This document shows positions 8,425 to 18,666 of a DNA stretch of 64,000 nt, piece after piece. A program made the position numbers and the translations under genes. The number at the start of each line of letters is the position of its first letter. The stretch's first letter is position 1. The notes beneath the pieces are model-generated. The model was not told where the DNA came from. It ran no database searches and saw only the letters and a list, made by a program, of their open reading frames with translations. This stretch comes from Hyphomicrobiales bacterium (lineage in GTDB: Bacteria; Pseudomonadota; Alphaproteobacteria; Rhizobiales; Rhizobiaceae), in NCBI GenBank assembly GCA_900473045.1, contig UCKS01000005.1, positions 1-64,000 of the forward strand. Direction: 5' to 3'.

Positions 8425-9471
8425 ATGCGCGTCGCATTCTTCATCAATTCGATCGAGAGCGAGGAACCTCATTTCACAACCACCGCGCTGGCCATGGCAG
8501 CACTCGCCCGTGGCCATGACGTCTGCTACATCGCGCCGGGCGATTTCGTGCTACGGCCGGATGATAGCCTGATGGTGCGGGCGACCACGGTCGCCGCCGG
8601 AAAGTACAAGAACGCCCAGGCGTTCCACGAAGGCTTCCAAGGCAAGGATGCCAAGGTCCAGACGATCGACGTCCGTGAGGTCGATATCATCTTCCTGCGC
8701 AACGATCCGTCGCTTGATTCCGACGACCGGCCGTGGGCCGCCCATATCGGCGCCATGTTCGGGCGGCTGGCCAGCGAGCGCGGATCGATCGTCGTCAACG
8801 ACCCTGCCGGTTTGGCACTCGCCCAGAACAAGCTCTATTTCCAGGGGTTCCCCGAAGCGGTACGCCCGGAAACATTGATTTCAAAGAGCATTGAGGAAAT
8901 CCGCGCCTTCATCGCCGATCACCGCAAGGGCGTCATCCTGAAGCCGCTGCAGGGCTCCGGCGGCAAGAACGTCTTCAAGATCGCCACGCCCGATGACGCC
9001 AATCTCAATCAGATTTTCGAGGCCGTCAGCGGTGAGGGCTATCTGATCGCGCAGGGCTATCTGCCGGAAGCCAAGGCCGGTGATATCCGCTTCTTCATGA
9101 TGAATGGCAAGCCGCTGGAACGGGACGGCGCCTATGCCGCATTCCGCCGCGTTCCGGCCAAGGGAGAGGTCCGCTCCAACATGCACGCAGCCGGAACGGC
9201 CGAGGCCGTCAAGATCACCGACGACATCCTCGCTGTCGCGGAGATGGTCCGCCCCAAGCTGATCGAAGACGGCATGTTCCTTGTAGGCCTCGACATCGTC
9301 GGCGACAAGATCCTTGAGATCAACGTGTTCACGCCGGGCGGTCTTCCGGAAATCGCCTCCATGCACAAGGTGGATTTCTCCGAAGACATTATCGAGGCTT
9401 TGGAAAAGAAGACCGCGATCCGCAAGGCCTATGGCGGCGCGATGTCGAACCGGGCGCTGGCAACGCTTTAG
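8425..9471 (+). CDS. GshB-like ATP-grasp ligase
   Basis: A 348-residue ATP-grasp protein resembling bacterial glutathione synthetase. Features include N-terminal MRVAFFINSIESE, VNDPAGLALAQNKLY, the ATP-binding LKPLQGSGGKNVFKI, DIRFFMMNGKPL, and the magnesium-binding GLDIVGDKILEINVFTPGG near the C-terminus. ATP-grasp enzymes of this group join a carboxylate to an amine through an acyl phosphate. Glutathione synthetase itself is normally encoded elsewhere with gshA. Its position 8 bases after the QEGLA peptidase and in operon with an amidohydrolase points to a specialised ligase that builds or attaches a small peptide or amino acid. Substrates cannot be read from the sequence. Confidence 0.85.
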   Translation: MRVAFFINSIESEEPHFTTTALAMAALARGHDVCYIAPGDFVLRPDDSLMVRATTVAAGKYKNAQAFHEGFQGKDAKVQTIDVREVDIIFLRNDPSLDSDDRPWAAHIGAMFGRLASERGSIVVNDPAGLALAQNKLYFQGFPEAVRPETLISKSIEEIRAFIADHRKGVILKPLQGSGGKNVFKIATPDDANLNQIFEAVSGEGYLIAQGYLPEAKAGDIRFFMMNGKPLERDGAYAAFRRVPAKGEVRSNMHAAGTAEAVKITDDILAVAEMVRPKLIEDGMFLVGLDIVGDKILEINVFTPGGLPEIASMHKVDFSEDIIEALEKKTAIRKAYGGAMSNRALATL

Positions 9472-9527
9472 GCTGTTTTCGCGGGCCATCTGTGCTATCG
9501 CGGGCGCCTCAACGATTGGAAGCGCCC

Positions 9528-10208
9528 GTGATACCCTGGACCCTGATTGACACCGCGATAATGCCCGACGGCGGCGGCGAACTGCGCCTCAAGCAGCGCG
9601 GCGGTGAATTCTCCATCATGCTCGGTACGATCGAATTGATGAACAGCCGGTTGAGCGGTTCGGAAGAGGCGCTGGCCCGCCTGTCCTACGAGCGGGTTCG
9701 CAGCCACCCACGGCCACATATGCTGATCGGCGGGCTCGGAATGGGCTTTACGCTGAGAGCGGCACTCAAAGAGCTTCCGACGGACGCGCGGATAACGGTC
9801 GGCGAACTGGTGCCTGCGGTGGTCGCCTGGGCGCGTGGTCCCATGGCCGAGGTGTTTGCTGGTTGTCTTGATGATGCAAGGGTCTCGATCCGCGAAGGTG
9901 ATGTCGGCCGTCTCATCCAGTCGGGAACCGGCGAATATGACGCGATCCTGTTGGATGTCGACAATGGCCCGGAAGGGCTGACCCGCCGGGCAAACGATGC
10001 TCTATACAGCGTCTCCGGTCTTCGCGCGGCGCGTACGGCAATGAAGCCGAACGGCGTTCTTTCCGTCTGGTCGTCGGCGCCCGATGCCGGCTTCACCCGC
10101 CGGCTGAAGGAAGCCGGCTTTGCTGTTGAGGAGCTCTCGGTTCGCGCCAGCACCAAGGGTAAAGGTGCCCGCCACGTGATCTGGATGGCGATGAAGACAG
10201 GGCGTTAG
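9528..10208 (+). CDS. Spermidine-synthase-like protein
   Basis: This protein of about 226 residues has a Rossmann methyltransferase-like fold of the spermidine synthase superfamily. Seen are LIGGLGMGFTLRAAL (nucleotide-binding glycine loop), VGELVPAVVAWARG with the acidic residue, and YDAILLDVDNGPEGL, where the aspartate replaces the usual catalytic region. It lacks the N-terminal beta domain of true spermidine synthases, so it is probably not a polyamine synthase. GTG 9528 is chosen with GGAAG upstream; another GTG lies at 9492. It follows the ATP-grasp gene by 56 bases and might be a fourth cistron, but it is common in rhizobia and may be independent. Confidence 0.7.
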   Translation: MIPWTLIDTAIMPDGGGELRLKQRGGEFSIMLGTIELMNSRLSGSEEALARLSYERVRSHPRPHMLIGGLGMGFTLRAALKELPTDARITVGELVPAVVAWARGPMAEVFAGCLDDARVSIREGDVGRLIQSGTGEYDAILLDVDNGPEGLTRRANDALYSVSGLRAARTAMKPNGVLSVWSSAPDAGFTRRLKEAGFAVEELSVRASTKGKGARHVIWMAMKTGR

Positions 10209-10222
10209 CCATTGTCTTGCCG

Positions 10223-10603
10223 TTAGAGGCCTTCGCGTTCCAACAGGATGCGGACCTCGTCAAAGCGACGTTTATTTTCTTCGTTCTTTTCGTCGGCCGA
10301 ATAGCACGTGCTGGCCAGGCAGAAACGCTTCAGCCCGAAGGGCGCCTTGGCGTTGTCGAACTGGCATTCGATCGTATCGACCATATTCTTCTTCTCCACG
10401 CCATCGCGGGTGGAATAGGTCATGCGCGCGCCGGGCGGCTTGAGCTCGGGAAACGACTGGACGACGCCGGTGTGCAGGGTGTCGGTCATCAGCAGATTTT
10501 TGGCCACCTTCACGCAGAGGTCTTCAACCTTCATCGACTGGGCGGCGGCTGGGGAGGCCACGGGCAAGGCCAACAGCACCAAGGCAAACACGATTTTTCG
10601 CAT
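10223..10603 (-). CDS. Small secreted protein of unknown function
   Basis: A 126-residue protein with a clear Sec signal peptide (MRKIVFALVLLALPVASPAAAQS, cleavage probably after AAA or AQ near residue 22). The mature domain contains four cysteines (DLCVKV, IECQFD, FCLASTCYS), suggesting disulfide bonds in the periplasm. AGGAG lies about 7 bases before the start. It converges with the spermidine-synthase-like gene 14 bases away. No family is recognised. A longer in-frame extension to 11203 is rejected because the signal peptide and ribosome-binding site fix the start. Confidence 0.75.
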   Translation of the reverse strand: MRKIVFALVLLALPVASPAAAQSMKVEDLCVKVAKNLLMTDTLHTGVVQSFPELKPPGARMTYSTRDGVEKKNMVDTIECQFDNAKAPFGLKRFCLASTCYSADEKNEENKRRFDEVRILLEREGL

Positions 10604-10933
10604 AACACACTCCTGAAGCGCCGACCCCCAAAAGCCGCTGCGCGGATCATAACGGCGCTGGTTGCATTTGGTTCCACAGAAGGTGTGTAAAACGCCGTCC
10701 TGGGTTGTGAATTCGTTCGCCTGCACGTCCATTGAGCGTAGCATTGCGATGCGAATCGTTTTTTGACCGCGTCCATTTCGCAATCTTGGGAGCGTGCAGG
10801 TCCGTTGTAAAACTCCTGGTTCAGTCGTCGCAAAGATTCCGGGCGATATAATTTCGCGAAGGGATTTTCCGGCGGAACCAAGCGCTCTCTTCGCAGTTTC
10901 TACTTGGCCACTTTGACAAGGGGAGAGAAGCAG
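10604..10933. other. Intergenic region between secreted protein and DUF2934 gene
   Basis: This 330-base gap separates two divergent genes. It must hold both promoters. A GGGGAGAG ribosome-binding site for the right-hand gene ends it. I see no convincing palindrome or reading frame. Confidence 0.4.
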
Positions 10934-11170
10934 ATGACGGATATCAGCGAAGACGACATCAGACGACGGGCTTACGCTCTTTGGGAAGCCGATGGCCGGC
11001 CGGACGGCAGCCATGACGCGCATTGGCTGCTGGCATTGCGGGAATTGACGGAGGAGGCCAATGCGGCGGCAAACGAAACGCCGGCGCCGGTCAAGACCTC
11101 CAAACTTTCCGTCGTGAAAAACGACGCGCCCATCGAACCTGTTTCTCGCAAGCGCAGCAAGACCGCGTGA
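10934..11170 (+). CDS. DUF2934 protein
   Basis: A 78-residue protein with the DUF2934 core near its N-terminus (EDDIRRRAYALWEADGRPDGSHDAHWLLA, residues about 6-33) and a charged lysine-rich tail. DUF2934 is a short domain of unknown function found widely in rhizobia, often beside glycogen, trehalose or stress genes. A TTG at 10904 is in frame, but ATG 10934 with GGGGAGAG upstream is clearly better. It lies 250 bases before glgA on the same strand, the only contextual hint of a link to glycogen metabolism. Confidence 0.8.
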   Translation: MTDISEDDIRRRAYALWEADGRPDGSHDAHWLLALRELTEEANAAANETPAPVKTSKLSVVKNDAPIEPVSRKRSKTA

Positions 11171-11422
11171 TTTCCTCGGTTCGTGGGGTGCCGGTGACGG
11201 CACTCCACGTCTCGATACTCCGGCCTCGCGACACCGGTGGCATGCGCGAGCAGACGAAAACTCTTACATTTCTGGGGCGTTATTTTGCGGCGCAAAATTT
11301 TTTGCACCGCAGTGCGCTTTTCTGCGGACATCGACTGCGCTTTGCAACATCATGGGCCTCTGCGGCGTGCTTTGTGCAACTGCGTCGCCGTGACAACCGG
11401 TGGTAAAAGGAACGTGACCTGC

Positions 11423-12901
11423 GTGAAGATACTTTCGGTGACGTCGGAAATTTTTCCATTGATCAAGACCGGCGGGCTTGCGGATGTGACCGGCTCGCTG
11501 CCGAAGGCCCTTGAGGGCTACAAGTGCTACACACGCACGCTGGTGCCCGGCTATCCGCAGCTGTTTGCAAAGCTTACCGATGCGCGGCAGATCTATTTCT
11601 TCCCGGACCTGTTTGGCGCCCCGGCTTCACTGCTCGAGGCCCGCTATGAGCAGCTCGATCTGCTGATCCTGGATGCGCCTGCCCTCTACAATCGCCCCGG
11701 AGGTCCCTATCTCGACGAGACCGGCCACGATCATCCGGACAACTGGAAGCGTTTTGCCGTCTTGTCCTATGTTGCCTCGGCCATTGCCGGCGGATTGCTC
11801 GCTGGCTGGTCTCCGGATGTCGTCCATACCCATGACTGGCAGACCGCACTGACCTCCGTTTACATGCAGTATTCGAGCAATGCCAAGACAGTGCCCAGCG
11901 TCCTGACGATCCACAACCTGGCATTCCAGGGGCAGTTTCCAACCTCGGTCGTCAGCCAGATCGGCCTGCCGCCGGAAAGCGTTTCGCTCGATTGCCTGGA
12001 ATATTACGGCGATGTCAGCTACCTGAAGGGCGGTATCCGAACCGCCAGCGCCATCACCACGGTTAGCCCCACCTATGCGCGCGAAGTCATCGGGCCGGAA
12101 CTGGGCATGGGCATGGCCGGCGCACTGAGTTCGCGTCCGCGCACGCTGACGGGCATTGTCAACGGTATCGACATGGATGTGTGGAACCCGGCCACGGACG
12201 ACTATCTGCCGGTCAATTACGATCACAAGCGGATCAGGCTGCGGGGACAGAACCGCGCCAAACTGCTGGAAACCTTTCGGCTGGACGACGGACCGGGACC
12301 GGTCTTTGCTGCCGTGACGCGGCTAACCTGGCAGAAGGGCGGCGACATGCTGGCCGAGGTGGCGGAGGAAGTCGCAGCCCTCGGTGGCCGGCTGATCGTG
12401 CTCGGCAAGGGCGAAGAGCATATCGAGAATGCACTTCTGGCCATAGCCGGCCGGCACCCCGATCGCATCGGCGTCCGCATCGGCTATGACGAGGCGACGG
12501 CCCATCTCATTCATGGCGGCTCGGATGTCATCATCCAGCCGTCGCGCTTCGAGCCCTGCGGCCTCACCCAGCTTTATGCCCTGCGATATGGCGCGGTGCC
12601 GGTGGTCTCGCGCACCGGCGGCCTGTCGGAAACCATCATCGATGCCAATGACGCGGCAATTTCCGCCCGTGTTGCAACCGGTTTCCAGTTTCATCCGGCC
12701 ACGGCCGAAAACCTGCGGCTCTCCATCCACCGCGCCTTTGCCGCCTATCGCGAACCGAAGAAATGGGCGCGTCTGCAGAACCAGGGTATGAAGGCCAATT
12801 TCTCTTGGGAGCGGAGCGCCGAGCAATATGCAGCGCTCTATGCCCAGCTTATTCCCGGTCGCAAGGCTCGGCCGGTTCCCCGGGCGAAGGCTGCGCAATA
12901 A
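11423..12901 (+). CDS. glgA: Glycogen synthase (ADP-glucose)
   Basis: This GT5 glycosyltransferase of about 492 residues elongates alpha-1,4-glucan from ADP-glucose. Motifs: ILSVTSEIFPLIKTGGLADVTGSLP with the KTGGL donor-binding loop at the N-terminus, HTHDWQT, TVSPTYAREV, NGIDMDVWNP, and the C-terminal PSRFEPCGLTQLYALRYGAVPVV with the catalytic glutamates. GTG 11423 is selected because family proteins start at this point and AAGGA lies 11 bases upstream; GTG 11414 is an alternative. It converges with glgX. The usual rhizobial partners glgB, glgC and pgm are absent, so this may be a second glgA copy. Confidence 0.93.
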   Translation: MKILSVTSEIFPLIKTGGLADVTGSLPKALEGYKCYTRTLVPGYPQLFAKLTDARQIYFFPDLFGAPASLLEARYEQLDLLILDAPALYNRPGGPYLDETGHDHPDNWKRFAVLSYVASAIAGGLLAGWSPDVVHTHDWQTALTSVYMQYSSNAKTVPSVLTIHNLAFQGQFPTSVVSQIGLPPESVSLDCLEYYGDVSYLKGGIRTASAITTVSPTYAREVIGPELGMGMAGALSSRPRTLTGIVNGIDMDVWNPATDDYLPVNYDHKRIRLRGQNRAKLLETFRLDDGPGPVFAAVTRLTWQKGGDMLAEVAEEVAALGGRLIVLGKGEEHIENALLAIAGRHPDRIGVRIGYDEATAHLIHGGSDVIIQPSRFEPCGLTQLYALRYGAVPVVSRTGGLSETIIDANDAAISARVATGFQFHPATAENLRLSIHRAFAAYREPKKWARLQNQGMKANFSWERSAEQYAALYAQLIPGRKARPVPRAKAAQ

Positions 12902-12948
12902 CAGCGCCCGTAGGAGCGCCGTTGGGGATCATCCGTCCTTCCACTGCT

Positions 12949-15036
<2,088 letters not shown>

Positions 15037-15282
15037 TGCGGAAAATCCCCTCTTTGCAAAATCTGCCCAATGTAATTGTGCAACGCACTATTTGTTCCAT
15101 TCGAAGGCGCATGAATGGAAATATTTCAGGGATTTTCAAGGCTCGGTTCCGCTCTTTGTGGCCACCGCTAAAAAATGGCGAAAATTTGTCAAAGCCCGAT
15201 TGATGTACCCGTGAAACGCGCTATCTAGCACGTGCTGACGATTGACTTCGCAGCTGGGGCTCCTCTTTCATTTCGGGTTTTC

Positions 15283-18200
15283 ATGCAACCGCCTGCATCC
15301 GACACACGCTACCCGTTCCTGGCCGAGGGGGGCGAGATTGCGTCGCTGATCCGCCATTTCGACTGGGCAAAGACATCGATCGGCCCGCTTGCCAGCTGGC
15401 CGGCGTGCCTGAAGTCCGTCGTTGCCATCATCCTGCTCGCCAAGGTGCCGATGATCCTGCTCTGGGGCGAGGATGGCGTGATGATCTACAATGAAGGTTA
15501 CGCCGAATTTGCCGGCGCGCGCCATCCGGTTTCGCTCGGTTCGAATGTGCGGGAACATTGGCCCGAGGTCGCGGACTTTAACAGCAACGTATTGAAGGTC
15601 GTGCTGGGTGGCGGGACGCTTGGCTATCGCGATCAGCATCTGGTTATCGAGCGCAACGGGTCGCCGGAGGATGTCTGGCTGAATCTCGACTACAGCCCGG
15701 TGCCGGATGAAAACGGCGTGCCGGTCGGAGTCATGGCGATCATCAAGGATACGACGCAACGGGTCCGCACGGAACAGCGGCTGCGCATCGCCCAGGAAGC
15801 CGGCGGCATCGGTACGTTCGAATGGTATCCGCAAACCGGCATGCTGGATGTCTCCGACGAATATCGCCGGATCTGGGGTCTCGCACCGGATGTCGTGGTC
15901 ACGGACAAGCTTCTGGTCGGTCTGCTGCACCCGGAGGATCGTGCCAATACCGGTCCGGCGAAACTCAGCCAGAGCAACCCACTCGACTATGTCGAATATC
16001 GCCGCATCGATCCCGAAACCGGAGAGGTTCGCTGGATAGCCCGGCGGGGCGAGGTCGTCTCCAGCCCGGAAAGCGGCCAGCGCCGGTTCATCGGCATTGC
16101 CTTCGATATCACCGATCGCAAATGCGCCGAGGCTGCGGTTCGCGAAGGTGAGGCGCGGTGGCGTGGGCTGTTCGAACAGATGCAGGAGGGCTTTTTCGTC
16201 GGCGAAGTCATGCGTGACCACCGGGGCCTGATCCACGATTTCCGCTTTGTCGAAGTCAACCCGGCTTTCGAAAGGCACTCCGGCGTGCCGGCCGCGGGTG
16301 CGCTGGGGCGCAGCGTCCGCGACGTTATTCCAGCGATTTCAGATGACGTTTTCGAAGCCTATGCCGAGGTCGTCAACACCGGGGTTTCCAAGGTTTTCGA
16401 GGTCCAGGTCACGGCTTTGGAGGGCCGCTGGTTCGAGGTCCGGGCGCGCAAGGCTGGGCCGGACAGATTTGCTGCCCTCTTCGTCGATATCTCCAGCCGC
16501 AAGCTTGTCGAGCAGGCGGTTGCCGAAAGCGAGGCGCGGTTTCGCAATCTGGCGCAATCGATGCCCAATCACGTCTGGACTGCTTCGCCTGATGGCCTGT
16601 TGGATTGGTTCAACGACCGCGTCTACCGCTATAGCGGTGCGCCTGCCGGTACGCTCGATGGGGATAGCTGGGGCGCCATCGTGCACCCCGACGACATCAA
16701 CGATGCCGCCGAAGCCTGGGCTGCAGCGCGCCATACGGGCGACAAGTACGAAACCGAGTTTCGGCTTCGCCGCCACGATGGCGCCTATCGCTGGCATATT
16801 GCCCGTGCCGTTTCGCTGCGGGATCGCTCCGGCAAGATCGAAAAGTGGATCGGCACGAACACCGATATCCAGGAGCAGAAGATCGCCGAAGCCGCACTTG
16901 CGGAGCTGGCGGCAACGCTCGAACAGCGGGTCGAGGCGCGCACTTCCGAATTGCTTCAGACCCAGGATGCCCTGCGCCAGAGCCAGAAGATGGAATCGAT
17001 CGGTAATCTGACCGGCGGCGTCGCTCATGACTTCAACAATCTCCTCCAGGTGATCAGCGGCAATCTTCAGCTTTTGGTCAACGAAGTGCCGGGTAACGAG
17101 CGCGCCGAACAGCGCATCCAGAATGCCATGGCCGGCGTCGCGCGCGGATCGAAACTCGCTTCGCAATTGCTGGCGTTCGGCCGCCGTCAGCCGCTTGCGC
17201 CGAAGGTGGTCAATATCGGCCGTCTGGTGCGCAATCTCGATGACATTCTGCGCCGGTCGCTGGGCGAGGCGATCGAAATCGAGACCATCGTTGCTGGCGG
17301 TCTTTGGAACACCCATATCGATCCGGGCAATGTCGAAAACGCTATCCTCAATCTCGCCATCAATGCGCGCGATGCGATGAATGGTAGCGGCAAACTGACG
17401 ATCGAGGCGGGCAATGCCTATCTCGATGCCAAATACACCGAGGCTTACGCCGATGTCCCGCCCGGGCAATACGTTCTGCTTGCCGTGACCGACACGGGAA
17501 CCGGCATGTCGCCGGAGACGCTGGAGAAGGTTTTCGAACCGTTCTTCACCACCAAGCCCGAGGGCCGGGGCACGGGGCTCGGCTTGTCGATGGTCTATGG
17601 TTTCGTCAAGCAGTCCGGCGGCCATATCAAGATCTACAGTGAACTGGGCCATGGCACGACGATCAAGCTCTATCTGCCGCGGTCGACGCAATCGGAAGAC
17701 GTGCTCATCGAACGGGATTCCGGCCCGATCACCGGCGGCAGCGAAACCATCCTGGTGGCCGAGGACGACGAAGCCGTGCGCGAAACCGTGGTCGCCATCC
17801 TCAGCGATCTCGGTTATCGGGTATTGAAAGCCAAGGACGCACAAAGTGCGCTGACGGTCATCGAAAGCGGCGCTTCCATCGACTTGCTGTTCACCGATGT
17901 CGTCATGCCGGGCACGTTGAAAAGCCCGGAACTGGCGCGCAAGGCAAGGGAACGGCTGCCGCAACTCGGCGTGCTGTTCACCTCCGGCTATACCGAAAAC
18001 TCCATTGTTCATTCCGGCCGGCTCGACGAAGGCGTCGAGCTGTTGAGCAAGCCCTACACCCGCGAGGCGCTTGCCCGCCGGATCCGCCATGTGCTGGCAA
18101 AAATACCGGTTGCCGAGCCACCGGCGAAGCAGGCGCAGGCCGGCCGGTTACCGGATGGCAAGCAGACGATCCTGGTGTGCGAGGATGACTGGCTGATCCG

Positions 18201-18510
18201 CGCAAGCATGATCGACATGCTGGAGGATCAAGGGCATACGGTTTTCGAGGCAGCCGACGCCAAGACGGCACTTGCGGTTCTGTCCCAGCAGTCGATCAAC
18301 GTTCTTGTCACCGATGTCGGTCTTCCGGATATGTCGGGGGTAATGCTGGCCGAACGCGCCAAGGCACTGGTGGCCGACCTCCCGGTGATTTTCGCCACGG
18401 GCCATAGCGAGATCGACGGCGTGACGCCGGGGCCAGGCGTACAACTGGTGGTCAAGCCCTTTTCCGGCGAGATGCTGGCCGCAGCCATCGCGCTGGTCAC
18501 AAGAGGTTAA
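15283..18510 (+). CDS. PAS hybrid sensor histidine kinase with two receiver domains
   Basis: This kinase of about 1075 residues has no membrane segment and is probably cytoplasmic. An N-terminal PAS-like region (FDWAKTSIGPLASWP) is followed by about three more PAS/PAC units (ITDRKCAEA, ISSRKLVEQ and TDIQEQKIAE ends). Next come a coiled linker, the dimerisation domain GGVAHDFNNLLQ (H582), and a HATPase domain with NLAINARDAM, TDTGTGM and GTGLGLSMVYGFV. Two C-terminal receiver domains follow (AEDDEAVRET... FTDVVMP and CEDDWLIRAS... VTDVGLP). The FDWxxTxLGP motif occurs in soluble, often light- or redox-responsive kinases of rhizobia. No response regulator gene is adjacent. GTG 15232 is an alternative start. 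Confidence 0.88.
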   Translation: MQPPASDTRYPFLAEGGEIASLIRHFDWAKTSIGPLASWPACLKSVVAIILLAKVPMILLWGEDGVMIYNEGYAEFAGARHPVSLGSNVREHWPEVADFNSNVLKVVLGGGTLGYRDQHLVIERNGSPEDVWLNLDYSPVPDENGVPVGVMAIIKDTTQRVRTEQRLRIAQEAGGIGTFEWYPQTGMLDVSDEYRRIWGLAPDVVVTDKLLVGLLHPEDRANTGPAKLSQSNPLDYVEYRRIDPETGEVRWIARRGEVVSSPESGQRRFIGIAFDITDRKCAEAAVREGEARWRGLFEQMQEGFFVGEVMRDHRGLIHDFRFVEVNPAFERHSGVPAAGALGRSVRDVIPAISDDVFEAYAEVVNTGVSKVFEVQVTALEGRWFEVRARKAGPDRFAALFVDISSRKLVEQAVAESEARFRNLAQSMPNHVWTASPDGLLDWFNDRVYRYSGAPAGTLDGDSWGAIVHPDDINDAAEAWAAARHTGDKYETEFRLRRHDGAYRWHIARAVSLRDRSGKIEKWIGTNTDIQEQKIAEAALAELAATLEQRVEARTSELLQTQDALRQSQKMESIGNLTGGVAHDFNNLLQVISGNLQLLVNEVPGNERAEQRIQNAMAGVARGSKLASQLLAFGRRQPLAPKVVNIGRLVRNLDDILRRSLGEAIEIETIVAGGLWNTHIDPGNVENAILNLAINARDAMNGSGKLTIEAGNAYLDAKYTEAYADVPPGQYVLLAVTDTGTGMSPETLEKVFEPFFTTKPEGRGTGLGLSMVYGFVKQSGGHIKIYSELGHGTTIKLYLPRSTQSEDVLIERDSGPITGGSETILVAEDDEAVRETVVAILSDLGYRVLKAKDAQSALTVIESGASIDLLFTDVVMPGTLKSPELARKARERLPQLGVLFTSGYTENSIVHSGRLDEGVELLSKPYTREALARRIRHVLAKIPVAEPPAKQAQAGRLPDGKQTILVCEDDWLIRASMIDMLEDQGHTVFEAADAKTALAVLSQQSINVLVTDVGLPDMSGVMLAERAKALVADLPVIFATGHSEIDGVTPGPGVQLVVKPFSGEMLAAAIALVTRG

Positions 18511-18666
18511 CGCCACAATGCTCCCGCAACGCACCGAAATGGCACAAAATACCATGCCTTCTGATTCGCCGCGTGGTTGCTGGTGACAAAGGTCCCGGTG
18601 AATGATCTAACTCTCTAAAATGCACGAAAGTGCAATTGGGGTGATATGAGCTGGGGGATTCGGCGC

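Noticed and set aside
6326-8437. Long open frame (about 700 residues) on the minus strand opposite the QEGLA peptidase gene
   Set aside because: It lies wholly over clear coding sequence with HExxxH and QEGLA motifs. Long antisense frames are expected in GC-rich DNA, and this translation has no family features.
8425-9471. Housekeeping glutathione synthetase gshB
   Set aside because: The core is similar, but the tight operon with the QEGLA peptidase and hydrolase makes a specialised ligase likelier. A genome-wide search for another gshB would decide.
10604-11203. N-terminal extension of the small secreted protein upstream to 11203
   Set aside because: It would run through the DUF2934 gene on the other strand, while the signal peptide and AGGAG fix the start at 10603.
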